This document shows, piece by piece, positions 50,930 through 58,483 of a stretch of DNA of 64,000 nucleotides. The notes below the pieces were generated by a model. The model was given only the letters and a program-made list of their open reading frames with translations, did not search any database and was not told the DNA's origin. The DNA comes from Deltaproteobacteria bacterium. Its GTDB lineage: Bacteria; Desulfobacterota; Deferrimicrobia; Deferrimicrobiales; Deferrimicrobiaceae. The translations under genes were made by a program, and so were the position numbers. The number at the start of each line of letters is the position of its first letter. The first letter of the stretch is position 1. The DNA lies in assembly GCA_021815305.1 (NCBI GenBank), contig JAKAHC010000005.1:124001-188000 (forward strand). Reading direction: 5' to 3'.

Positions 50930-52864
50930 TTATCGGAACAGGATCAACAGGAGCACGATGGTCCCGAGAATGTAGCCCAGGTACAGGTGGATGTAGCCCG
51001 TATGGAGGCGGCGGGCGAAAAACGCGAAGCGGAGGAACAGGCGGTAGAGCGGAAGATACAGCCCGTTCTCGAAGAGGTCCCCGATGTGGGTTTCGTATTC
51101 CAGGTCGAGGAGGAACCTCCCCGACAGCCGCTCCTCCTTCTTCGTCCGAGGACGGAGGACGCCCCGGAAGACGTGGAGGATCGGGTCCGCGAACGACGAT
51201 GCGGTGTATTGCATGCGCGGCGTGGCGTAGGAGAATCCGCACCCCCAGGTTTCGTAAACGCGTTTCCCGTTCCTGCGCAGCGATACCGCCCTGACGGATG
51301 CAAGGATCCCGATCGTCACGAACAGCGCCGCGAAGACGGTCACGTTCCCCGAGTCCCGGAACCGGTAGAGGAACGGAACGACGCCCAGGGCCGCGCAAAG
51401 GAACGCCGCCCCGGCCATGGGGAGAATCATGGCATGACCGGGATCGCGCGCCCCGGAAGAGGCGGCGCTCCGGGGAGTGCCGAGGAACACGGTCCCCACG
51501 ACCTTGACGAAGCAGATGAACGCCAGCCCCCCGATAAGCGCCAGCCCTGCCATCGCCGTGATCAGGATCGCGGCAAGGGTGCCTCCGCCCGCCGCGCCTT
51601 CCCACAGGCCGCGGTACATGGCGAACTCGCTTGCGAACCCGTTGAACGGGGGGACGGCCGAGATGGCGAGGCTGCCCGCAAGGAACGCGATGCCCGTCAG
51701 CGGCATTCCCCGCATCAGGCCCCCCATCCTCTCGATGTTGCGCGTATGGGTCGCCTGCAGGACCGCCCCCGCTCCCATGAACAGGAGGCACTTGAACAGG
51801 GCGTGATTCAGCACGTGGAAGAGCCCCCCGGCGAGCAGAAGGCGGGACGGACCCGGGAATCCCGCGGCCTCGCAGGCTGAGGCGCTGCCGATCCCGATGA
51901 GGATGATGCCGATGTTTTCCACGCTGTGGAACGCCAGGAGCCGTTTCAGGTCGTGCTGCGCGATCGCATACAGGACCCCGAAAATTCCGGACAGCAATCC
52001 GAGGCCGGCAAGGACCGCGCCGAACGCGAGCGGCGGCGCGGGGAGCAGGTAGAAGAGGAACCGGACGATTCCGTAGATCCCCATCTTGATCATCACTCCG
52101 GACATGAGGGCGGAAACGGGGGAAGGGGCCGCGGGATGGGCGTGGGGGAGCCAGATGTGGAACGGAAACATCCCCGCCTTGGTGCCGAACCCGAGCAAAG
52201 CGAACCCGAAGGCGAGGGCCTGGGTCCCCACGTCCGGCAGGGGAACGTGCGCGAAAGCGTGGAAGGAGAACGAACCGGTGGACTGCACGAGCAACAGGAA
52301 CGCCAACAGGATTCCCCCCGTCCCGATGTGCGTCGCGATGAGGTAGATGAGCCCGGCACGCCTCGATTCGGCCCTTTCGTGCTCGAAGACGACGAGAAAA
52401 TAGGATGTCAGGCTCATCCCTTCCCAACCGAGAAGGAAGGAGAGCATGTCCCCCGCGGAAACGACGGCCGCCATGCAGAGCAGGAGAAGGTTGAACAGCA
52501 AAGGAGCCGTTTTCTCCCGGTGGCGTCCTTCGTCATCGTATTTCCGCATGTACCCGATCGCATACACGGAGGAGAGAAATCCGACGAGAAAGATCACCGC
52601 GAGGAAAAACAGGGAGAGCCCGTCGACATACAGTTCCGACGCCACCCACGGGACGGGGGCGGGCAGCGCGATGCGCAGCGGTTCTCCCTGGAGAAGGCGC
52701 ACGAGAGCCGCGACGAGTCCCATGCCGGAGGCGACAGCGCCCCCTCCGAATCCGATGATGCGGGAGAGGCGCGGACTGCGGATCCAAAGCGCCGCCGCGC
52801 CCGAAATCAGGTAGGTCAGCGCGATGACGAACGCGAAAACGGGAGGCCCCATGGCTTTTTCCAA
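50930..52864 (-). CDS. Ehr complex: HyfB/NuoL-like antiporter subunit
   Basis: The 644-residue protein is a large Mrp-type subunit with about 16 spans: LLGWEGMSLTSYFLVVFEHER, GFGTKAGMFPFHIWLPHAHPAAPSPVSALMSGVMIKMGIYG, and HALFKCLLFMGAGAVLQATHTRN, with the usual Glu, Lys and His. A long C-terminal segment (residues about 560-620) runs beside the membrane, ending in one last helix. The start is taken as TTG 52864 because AAAGGA lies 10 bases before it; ATG 52852 is the alternative. It is the first structural gene of the operon. Confidence 0.9.
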   Translation of the reverse strand: MEKAMGPPVFAFVIALTYLISGAAALWIRSPRLSRIIGFGGGAVASGMGLVAALVRLLQGEPLRIALPAPVPWVASELYVDGLSLFFLAVIFLVGFLSSVYAIGYMRKYDDEGRHREKTAPLLFNLLLLCMAAVVSAGDMLSFLLGWEGMSLTSYFLVVFEHERAESRRAGLIYLIATHIGTGGILLAFLLLVQSTGSFSFHAFAHVPLPDVGTQALAFGFALLGFGTKAGMFPFHIWLPHAHPAAPSPVSALMSGVMIKMGIYGIVRFLFYLLPAPPLAFGAVLAGLGLLSGIFGVLYAIAQHDLKRLLAFHSVENIGIILIGIGSASACEAAGFPGPSRLLLAGGLFHVLNHALFKCLLFMGAGAVLQATHTRNIERMGGLMRGMPLTGIAFLAGSLAISAVPPFNGFASEFAMYRGLWEGAAGGGTLAAILITAMAGLALIGGLAFICFVKVVGTVFLGTPRSAASSGARDPGHAMILPMAGAAFLCAALGVVPFLYRFRDSGNVTVFAALFVTIGILASVRAVSLRRNGKRVYETWGCGFSYATPRMQYTASSFADPILHVFRGVLRPRTKKEERLSGRFLLDLEYETHIGDLFENGLYLPLYRLFLRFAFFARRLHTGYIHLYLGYILGTIVLLLILFR

Positions 52865-52915
52865 GTCGTAACGGTCCTTTTCGAAGGAATGGAACGGGAA
52901 AACGAAAGGGGGCGA

Positions 52916-53596
52916 TCAGGGGCCTTCGGGGATCACGGTTTCTTCCAGACGGGACAATTCCGAATGGATCGCCTCGCGGAGGGGAGCCTTGCGGAGCAAG
53001 GCCAGGACGCTGTCTTCGCGGAGCAGCCGGATCAGCCGGGACAGCGCCTGGAGATGCTCCTGCGGGGTCTTCATGAGGAGCAGGAACAGCACCGAGACCT
53101 TCTCCTTGTCCACGGAACCGAAGTCCACCGGTTCCTCCAGAAAGTGGAGCGATACCAGGGACGGCGCATCCATCTGGGGCATCGGAAACGGGACTCTCGG
53201 ATGGGGCACGGCCACGCCGTTCCCGATTCCGGTCGAACAGGTGGATTCCCGCTCCCAGATCGCCCGGAACAGGGTGGAACGGAAACGCGCCGGAATGCAG
53301 GTGGTGGCGTCCACGGCCTCCCGCAACACCTTGCGGGGGGTATCCCCGGCGATCCGGTAATGGATTCCTCCGGCTTCGATCAGGTCCCGGATCGTGACAG
53401 GACGAGGCGGAGCGGGTGGCGGGTTTCCCTCAAGGGGAGCGGACACGCCCGATGGGAGCAGGCCGGCCAGATTTTCGATCGGAAACCGCCACTGGCCCCC
53501 GACGCGGATCCCTTTCAGGTTCCCGCGCCAAAGCATCCGGCGAATCGTCTTTTCCGAAACCCGCAATTCCCGGGCAACTTCTTGTATGGACAACAT
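52916..53596 (-). CDS. Helix-turn-helix / PTS EIIA fusion regulator
   Basis: The 226-residue protein has an excisionase/MerR-like DNA-binding domain at residues 1-45 (SIQEVARELRVSEKTIRRML, GGQWRFP) and a fructose/Ntr-type PTS EIIA domain at about 65-220. The phospho-acceptor His132 is present in GNGVAVPHPRV, so the protein could be phosphorylated by HPr or NPr. No permease EIIB/EIIC genes are present. It lies 51 bases ahead of the Ehr operon on the same strand, which suggests it controls or tunes that complex in response to carbon or energy status; this is inference. The ATG has no ribosome site and appears leaderless. Confidence 0.85.
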   Translation of the reverse strand: MLSIQEVARELRVSEKTIRRMLWRGNLKGIRVGGQWRFPIENLAGLLPSGVSAPLEGNPPPAPPRPVTIRDLIEAGGIHYRIAGDTPRKVLREAVDATTCIPARFRSTLFRAIWERESTCSTGIGNGVAVPHPRVPFPMPQMDAPSLVSLHFLEEPVDFGSVDKEKVSVLFLLLMKTPQEHLQALSRLIRLLREDSVLALLRKAPLREAIHSELSRLEETVIPEGP

Positions 53597-53604
53597 GGGA
53601 CATA

Positions 53605-53633
53605 ACTATACATCTACGGACATTCCAGGTCAA
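53605..53633 (-). promoter_or_regulatory. Promoter of the HTH-EIIA gene (and perhaps the Ehr operon)
   Basis: On the minus strand TTGACC (53633-53628), a 17-base spacer and TATAGT (53610-53605). Transcription would start about 53598, two bases before the ATG at 53596, giving a leaderless message. No other clear promoter was seen before the HyfB-like gene, so read-through into the operon is likely. Confidence 0.65.
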
Positions 53634-53776
53634 CAAAGGACTTCAATTTGCCTGCAACCATTCCAGTCGGCACGTAAGCGGGGCGGCGTCGAATGTCCGG
53701 GGAGTCGCAGGCATCAAGGGAGGAGAGGCGGGTGACGCCGTGGATGGCCGTTCACCCGCCTCCGTGACGAACCGGG

Positions 53777-54769
53777 TTACGCTACCCTGTCTCCGCCCTT
53801 TCCTTCGTTTGCGTCTTGCCCAACGAGACGGGCTTCGTCGCTCAACACGGCCGCGGGTTCCTGCGCGGCGGGGAAGAGGAGGGACATCGCCACCGATCCC
53901 AGCAGGACCGTCGCCACCACGCCCAGCGAAATCCCGATGGGGATATGGACGAACTCGGAGATCAGCATCTTGACCCCGATGAACATCAGGACGGCGCACA
54001 AACCCACCTGCAGGTACCGGAACAGCCCCATGATCCCCGCCAGCAGGAAAAACAGGGCCCGCAACCCCAGGATGGCGAAAATGTTGGAGGTGTACACGAT
54101 GAAGGGGTCCCGAGTGATCGCGAGGATCGCGGGGATCGAGTCCACGGCGAACATGATGTCGGTCGTCATGATCACGATCATGACCGGCACCAGCGCCGTC
54201 GCCATCAGTTTCCCCTCCCGGCGCACCACGAAGTACTGGGAGTGATAGGAGTCGTCGATCGGACAGACGCGCCGGAAGAACCGGAGCACAGGGTTCTTCT
54301 GCGGCTCGACGTGCACCTCGCCCGCGCGCACCAGCTTGATCGCCACGTAGATCAGGAAGGCCCCGAAGACGTAGATCAGCCAGGCGAAGTACGACAGCAA
54401 GGTCACCGCGGTGGCGATGAAGACGCCCCGCAGGACGATCGCCCCCAGGATCCCCAGGAAGAGCACCCGCTGCTGGTACGCCGCAGGAACGGCGAAGTAC
54501 TGGAAGATCATGAGGAACACGAAGAGGTTGTCCACGCTCAGGGACCACTCGACGATGTACCCGGTGACGAACTCCATGCCCTTGGCCGACCCGTCGATGG
54601 CGAAGACGGCCGCGCCGAACAGCGCGGCCAGGGAAACCCAGATGAGCGTCCAGATGGAGGCCTCGCGAAGGGACAGCGCGTGCGGCTTCTTCATGAACCG
54701 AAGAATGTCCACGGCGAGCGCCCCGACGATCAGTCCCCCGAAAAACCCCCACAACGCCAAGACTTTCAT
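53777..54769 (-). CDS. TerC-family integral membrane protein, copy 1
   Basis: The 330-residue protein has about nine spans and the TerC motifs: WSLSVDNLFVFLMIF with Asp80 and TTDIMFAVDSIPAILAITRD with Asp204 and Asp210. TerC/Alx proteins are linked to manganese or other metal homeostasis and to tellurite resistance. ATG 54769 follows AAAGGAG. It lies 56 bases after copy 2 and probably shares its transcript. From the ribosome site to near the C-terminus the DNA is almost identical to copy 3; only the last 25 residues differ (VLSDEARLVGQD...). Confidence 0.9.
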   Translation of the reverse strand: MKVLALWGFFGGLIVGALAVDILRFMKKPHALSLREASIWTLIWVSLAALFGAAVFAIDGSAKGMEFVTGYIVEWSLSVDNLFVFLMIFQYFAVPAAYQQRVLFLGILGAIVLRGVFIATAVTLLSYFAWLIYVFGAFLIYVAIKLVRAGEVHVEPQKNPVLRFFRRVCPIDDSYHSQYFVVRREGKLMATALVPVMIVIMTTDIMFAVDSIPAILAITRDPFIVYTSNIFAILGLRALFFLLAGIMGLFRYLQVGLCAVLMFIGVKMLISEFVHIPIGISLGVVATVLLGSVAMSLLFPAAQEPAAVLSDEARLVGQDANEGKGGDRVA

Positions 54770-54781
54770 GACCACTCCTTT
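53849..54781 (-). repeat. Near-identical 933-base block, copy A
   Basis: This stretch matches 56277-57209 in the same orientation (offset 2428). Along the lines compared by eye I found one difference, A at 54760 against G at 57188, but I did not check every base. It covers most of terC copy 1 with its ribosome site. Flanks beyond both ends diverge, so this is a real duplication or gene conversion tract, not a simple assembly repeat. Confidence 0.85.
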
Positions 54782-54825
54782 CGGTGAAGATTTATGGGTT
54801 CACGTCTCATGCGCAACGATTTCGC

Positions 54826-55803
54826 TCAAGCCACCCGATCTCCGCGCCTCCCTTCCTTCCCGTCGGACTCCCCGCGCCGCGCGGACAGGGCCGCCGGATC
54901 CCGGGCCGGCGGAAAGAGAAGGGAGAGCACGACCGAAAACACCAGGATGGTGGACACCACCACCAGCGGAACCATGATGGGGATATCCACGAACCCGGAG
55001 ACCAGCATCTTGACTCCGACGAACACGAGGACGACGCAGAGCCCTGCCTGCAGGAACCGGAACATCCCCATGATCCCTTCGAGCAGGAAGAACAGGGCGC
55101 GCAATCCGAGGATGGCGAAGATCACGGAGGTGTAAACGATGAAGGGATCCCTGCTGATGACGAAGATCGCGGGGATCGAGTCCACCGCGAAGATGACGTT
55201 GGCGGTCGTTATCGCGAGGATGACCGGCAGGAGAGCGGTCCCCGCCAGGCGCCCCTCCCGGCGCACAAAGAAGTTGTCCCCGTCGTAGGAATTTTCGATC
55301 GGAACGATCCGGGTGAAGAAACGGAGATCCCTTTTTTTCCCGACATCCATTTTCTCCTGACGGAAAAGCATGATCCCGACCCAGACCAGGAATGCTTCGA
55401 AGGCATAGACCAGCCACTGGAAAACCGACATCCACATCACGGCGTCGGTGATGAAAAGGCACCGCAGGACCACCGCGCCCAGGATCCCCAGGAAGAACAC
55501 CCGCTGCCGGCTTTCGGGAGGGACGGCAAAATACTGGAAGATCATGAGGAACACGAAGAGGTTCCCCATGCTCAAGGACCACTCGATGACGTACCCGGCG
55601 GCAAACTCCAGCCCCTTCGAGGTACCGTATACGACAAAGACCGCAAAGCCGAACAACGCGGCCAGAAGTCCCCAGATGAGGGTCCAGACGGAGGCTTCGC
55701 GCAGGGAAAGCGCCTGCGGATTCACCATGAACCTCAGGATGTCCACGAGGAGTGTCCCGACGATCAGACCACCGAAGAACCCCCATACCAGCATGGCATT
55801 CAT
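54826..55803 (-). CDS. TerC-family membrane protein, copy 2 (acidic residues lost)
   Basis: The 325-residue protein has the same layout as its neighbours (about 60 percent identical by eye) but two key positions differ: WSLSMGNLFVFLMIF has Gly80 where copies 1 and 3 have Asp, and TANVIFAVDSIPAIF has Asn202 in place of Asp204. The later Asp of AVDSIPA remains. ATG 55803 follows AAAGGGGAG; a start seven codons upstream is less likely. The gene has its own promoter and a leader of about 290 bases. Metal transport may be altered or lost; a regulatory or partner role is possible. Confidence 0.88.
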   Translation of the reverse strand: MNAMLVWGFFGGLIVGTLLVDILRFMVNPQALSLREASVWTLIWGLLAALFGFAVFVVYGTSKGLEFAAGYVIEWSLSMGNLFVFLMIFQYFAVPPESRQRVFFLGILGAVVLRCLFITDAVMWMSVFQWLVYAFEAFLVWVGIMLFRQEKMDVGKKRDLRFFTRIVPIENSYDGDNFFVRREGRLAGTALLPVILAITTANVIFAVDSIPAIFVISRDPFIVYTSVIFAILGLRALFFLLEGIMGMFRFLQAGLCVVLVFVGVKMLVSGFVDIPIMVPLVVVSTILVFSVVLSLLFPPARDPAALSARRGESDGKEGRRGDRVA

Positions 55804-55884
55804 GATCTCCCCTTTCCGGCGCAACCTTCTGGAAGGGTGAACCGTTTTACGTCCCGCAACCGATGCGTACGGATGGGCCGCTTT

Positions 55885-56052
55885 CTAGGGGGGAGGCGCC
55901 CCCGTTCGGGCGATTGCGGCCGCCGTTCTCCCCTCCCGCGCCTTCCCGGGCGGGCCGGCATGCGAGCGGGCGGAAAGAAGGACGTGATTCCCCGGACACC
56001 GCCGCAACGAAGGGAGGGGATGGGAAGCCGTTCCTTGGGAGAGAACATCCAT
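55885..56052 (-). CDS. Possible upstream leader ORF of terC copy 2
   Basis: A 55-codon frame starts at ATG 56052 behind a good AAGGAGAG site and ends at TAG 55887-55885, 81 bases before the terC start. It begins MDVLSQGTASHPLPSLRR; the matching frame before terC copy 3 begins MEILSLRNDLSPLPSLRR. The remainder is low complexity. It may be a regulatory leader peptide, or the ATG may only be part of a structured RNA. No known protein is recognised. Confidence 0.4.
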   Translation of the reverse strand: MDVLSQGTASHPLPSLRRCPGNHVLLSARSHAGPPGKAREGRTAAAIARTGAPPP

Positions 56053-56067
56053 GCCACTCTCCTTGCC
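56000..56067 (-). promoter_or_regulatory. Conserved leader element of terC copy 2
   Basis: This 68-base block aligns with 57271-57338 in the terC copy 3 leader. Shared pieces on the minus strand include GGAGAGTGG-N-ATGGA, TTCTCTC, AAGGAACG and TCGTTGCGGCGG. GAGAG and CTCTC can pair around the leader ATG. Between AAGGAACG and the next shared piece there are offsetting one-base shifts, so conservation is not only at codon level. I could not match it to the yybP-ykoY manganese riboswitch. Confidence 0.55.
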
Positions 56068-56096
56068 TGAATGGCATATAGAAATATTCTTATTCG

Positions 56097-56125
56097 ACTA
56101 TATTAGCGACCCGCACCGCAGTCAA
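56097..56125 (-). promoter_or_regulatory. Promoter of terC copy 2
   Basis: Minus strand TTGACT (56125-56120), 17-base spacer, TATAGT (56102-56097). Transcription should begin near 56090, about 290 bases before the terC start, leaving a long leader. The interval 55804-56213 therefore holds this promoter, the conserved element and the short upstream frame; nothing else is seen. Confidence 0.75.
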
Positions 56126-56213
56126 GCGACAAATCGGCGCGCCCGCTCCGGCTCCATCCGCCGCGACAGATCCCGCGGTATGCCCGTTCGTTTCCCTTCC
56201 GTGACGAACCGGG

Positions 56214-57197
56214 TCACGACACCCGGTTTCCGCTTTTCTCCTCCTTTGGGGGTACTTCCCCGGGCTGACGGGACGGGGCCGCGGGTTCCTGCGCGGCGGG
56301 GAAGAGGAGGGACATCGCCACCGATCCCAGCAGGACCGTCGCCACCACGCCCAGCGAAATCCCGATGGGGATATGGACGAACTCGGAGATCAGCATCTTG
56401 ACCCCGATGAACATCAGGACGGCGCACAAACCCACCTGCAGGTACCGGAACAGCCCCATGATCCCCGCCAGCAGGAAAAACAGGGCCCGCAACCCCAGGA
56501 TGGCGAAAATGTTGGAGGTGTACACGATGAAGGGGTCCCGAGTGATCGCGAGGATCGCGGGGATCGAGTCCACGGCGAACATGATGTCGGTCGTCATGAT
56601 CACGATCATGACCGGCACCAGCGCCGTCGCCATCAGTTTCCCCTCCCGGCGCACCACGAAGTACTGGGAGTGATAGGAGTCGTCGATCGGACAGACGCGC
56701 CGGAAGAACCGGAGCACAGGGTTCTTCTGCGGCTCGACGTGCACCTCGCCCGCGCGCACCAGCTTGATCGCCACGTAGATCAGGAAGGCCCCGAAGACGT
56801 AGATCAGCCAGGCGAAGTACGACAGCAAGGTCACCGCGGTGGCGATGAAGACGCCCCGCAGGACGATCGCCCCCAGGATCCCCAGGAAGAGCACCCGCTG
56901 CTGGTACGCCGCAGGAACGGCGAAGTACTGGAAGATCATGAGGAACACGAAGAGGTTGTCCACGCTCAGGGACCACTCGACGATGTACCCGGTGACGAAC
57001 TCCATGCCCTTGGCCGACCCGTCGATGGCGAAGACGGCCGCGCCGAACAGCGCGGCCAGGGAAACCCAGATGAGCGTCCAGATGGAGGCCTCGCGAAGGG
57101 ACAGCGCGTGCGGCTTCTTCATGAACCGAAGAATGTCCACGGCGAGCGCCCCGACGATCAGTCCCCCGAAAAACCCCCACAACGCCAGGACTTTCAT
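56214..57197 (-). CDS. TerC-family integral membrane protein, copy 3
   Basis: The 327-residue protein is the same as copy 1 over its whole membrane region (motifs SVDNLFVF and TTDIMFAVDSIPA intact) and differs only in the last 22 residues (PSRQPGEVPPKEEK...). ATG 57197 follows AAAGGAG. An in-frame ATG at 57323 with a strong AGGAGAG site would add 42 residues; I prefer 57197 because that start and ribosome site are shared with copy 1, but a longer form cannot be excluded. It has its own promoter at 57374-57402. Confidence 0.9.
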   Translation of the reverse strand: MKVLALWGFFGGLIVGALAVDILRFMKKPHALSLREASIWTLIWVSLAALFGAAVFAIDGSAKGMEFVTGYIVEWSLSVDNLFVFLMIFQYFAVPAAYQQRVLFLGILGAIVLRGVFIATAVTLLSYFAWLIYVFGAFLIYVAIKLVRAGEVHVEPQKNPVLRFFRRVCPIDDSYHSQYFVVRREGKLMATALVPVMIVIMTTDIMFAVDSIPAILAITRDPFIVYTSNIFAILGLRALFFLLAGIMGLFRYLQVGLCAVLMFIGVKMLISEFVHIPIGISLGVVATVLLGSVAMSLLFPAAQEPAAPSRQPGEVPPKEEKSGNRVS

Positions 57198-57209
57198 GAC
57201 CACTCCTTT
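56277..57209 (-). repeat. Near-identical 933-base block, copy B
   Basis: Partner of the block at 53849-54781. It begins in the C-terminal coding region of terC copy 3 and ends a few bases before its ribosome site. The two copies flank the divergent terC copy 2, an arrangement that allows homologous recombination and loss of the middle gene. Confidence 0.85.
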
Positions 57210-57270
57210 TCCCTGATAAGGAGAGAACCGTACGATCCGGAGGGAAGATAGACCATGTTTCTCCGAATGC

Positions 57271-57338
57271 CGCCGCAACGATGGGAGGGGGGAAAGATCG
57301 TTCCTTAGAGAGAGAATTTCCATTCCACTCTCCTGGCC
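57271..57338 (-). promoter_or_regulatory. Conserved leader element of terC copy 3
   Basis: Counterpart of 56000-56067. It includes a strong ribosome site and ATG 57323 whose frame runs into terC without a stop. In the copy 2 leader the same start leads to a separate short frame. The element lies about 75-140 bases upstream of the preferred terC start. Confidence 0.55.
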
Positions 57339-57373
57339 GATACGGTCGGTGGAACAGCGAATCCTCTATTCGG

Positions 57374-57402
57374 AATATACTCCCGCACGGCGGATAACGC
57401 AA
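57374..57402 (-). promoter_or_regulatory. Promoter of terC copy 3
   Basis: Minus strand TTGCGT (57402-57397), 17-base spacer, TATATT (57379-57374). The start of transcription would be near 57367, giving a leader of about 170 bases. The stretch 57403-57621 between this promoter and the methyltransferase stop holds no gene I can support. Confidence 0.65.
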
Positions 57403-57621
57403 GAACCGGGGCCCCCAGAACCGGCCTCCCCCTGAATGGTACGCGGGATCCGCTGCTCCATCCGCGAGTCAACCCCCCGCCGATATCCGTCACGGGAGAG
57501 ACCCTCTTCATGAAGGCGCCCCGTCCGTGGATACAGCCGTTCCCGGCCGCCCAACCGATGATCCTTATGACCGGTACCGCCCTGGGGTTTCCGGGCGGGC
57601 GGTTCCGGACGTTCGCCGCCT

Positions 57622-58245
57622 TCAACGTCTCCGGAACCAGTACCACGCAGAGGGGTTGCCGTTCTCTTCCCCGACCGCGGTCCGGACTTCGGAGAATTCC
57701 GGCCCCAAAAGGGAGTCGATCTCTTCGGCGGAGATGCCGGCAGCCCCGCCTTTCCATGGCCTCGGCAGCCAGGCGTAGAGCATGTACCAGGCCTGCGGCC
57801 CCAGAAGCCGGGCCAGGTTCCCGGCATACCGCCTTCGATCCTCCTCCTTCAGGGAATGCAGGCATCCGATGTCCAGGGCGTAATCGAAAGGACCGGAGAG
57901 CGTCGAAAGGCCGGTGACGCTGTCGACGAGGAAATCGATCGCCATCCCGCTTTCGGCCGCCCTGGCGCGCGCGGCGGAAATGGCCTGGGGGATGAAATCC
58001 ACGCCCGTTACCCGCCATCCGTGCCGGGCCAGCGTGATGGCGTTGGTGCCCGTGCCGCACCCCAGGTCCAGCGCTTCCCCCGGCGGGGTGCACGCGATGA
58101 ATTCCATCACCTCGGGCGGGGTGACCCGGGTGTCCCAGGGGGTCCGCCTGCGCCAATAGCGCCACCGGAATTTCCAGCGGCCGGGGATGAAGGACCGAAT
58201 CCCGTCATGCCGCATGTCCGGGAAACCTTTCTTCTTCATGGTCAT
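57622..58245 (-). CDS. Class I SAM-dependent methyltransferase
   Basis: The 207-residue protein has the methyltransferase core: motif I ALDLGCGTGTNAITLARHG, motif post-I VTGVDFIPQAISAARARAAESG, and GPFDYALDIGCLHSL for motif IV. An aromatic-basic N-terminus (KFRWRYWRRRTPWDT) and a thiopurine-methyltransferase-like size are seen. The substrate is unknown; relatives act on tellurite, selenium compounds or small thiols, and the terC neighbours make a metalloid role conceivable but unproven. The start is ATG 58245, with ATG 58239 as an alternative. Confidence 0.85.
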   Translation of the reverse strand: MTMKKKGFPDMRHDGIRSFIPGRWKFRWRYWRRRTPWDTRVTPPEVMEFIACTPPGEALDLGCGTGTNAITLARHGWRVTGVDFIPQAISAARARAAESGMAIDFLVDSVTGLSTLSGPFDYALDIGCLHSLKEEDRRRYAGNLARLLGPQAWYMLYAWLPRPWKGGAAGISAEEIDSLLGPEFSEVRTAVGEENGNPSAWYWFRRR

Positions 58246-58382
58246 GCGACATTCCCCGCGAAACGCGCCTTCCCACGCAGGGTACCCGATTCCCGGCGGG
58301 AAGGGAAAAGGAACAGCTCATGACGGCGATCCCTCCGGCATGGGCAGGCTGGAGAGGCGCGGCAAATTTCCTGTCGACGCGA

Positions 58383-58412
58383 TGTCCGCCACCCCCCTGT
58401 CCGCCACCCCCC
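58383..58412. repeat. Two perfect 15-base tandem repeats
   Basis: TGTCCGCCACCCCCC occurs twice in a row (58383-58397, 58398-58412), immediately before the -35 element of the nitrilase promoter. It could be a binding site pair or a slippage product. Confidence 0.8.
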
Positions 58413-58443
58413 TTGACAGGGGCGGAACGATGATGGGTATACA
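58413..58443 (+). promoter_or_regulatory. Possible nitrilase promoter
   Basis: TTGACA (58413-58418) and TATACA (58438-58443), with a long 19-base spacer. GGAGGAGGAGGCGG follows before ATG 58484. The long spacer suggests a weak or activator-dependent promoter; the tandem repeat abutting the -35 could be the activator site. Confidence 0.5.
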
Positions 58444-58483
58444 TATACGATGGATAGGAACGGGTGCGGAGGAGGAGGCGGAC

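Noticed and set aside
55804-56125. yybP-ykoY (manganese) riboswitch in the terC leaders
   Set aside because: Its placement would fit, but I could not find the conserved GGGGAGUAG loop or the matching second loop by eye; a covariance search is needed.
53849-57209. terC copies 1 and 3 as an assembly artefact
   Set aside because: Promoters, C-terminal coding sequence and flanks differ between the copies, so both are likely real; long reads would settle it.
58383-58412. CRISPR-like repeats
   Set aside because: Only two directly adjoining short units with no spacers and no cas genes.
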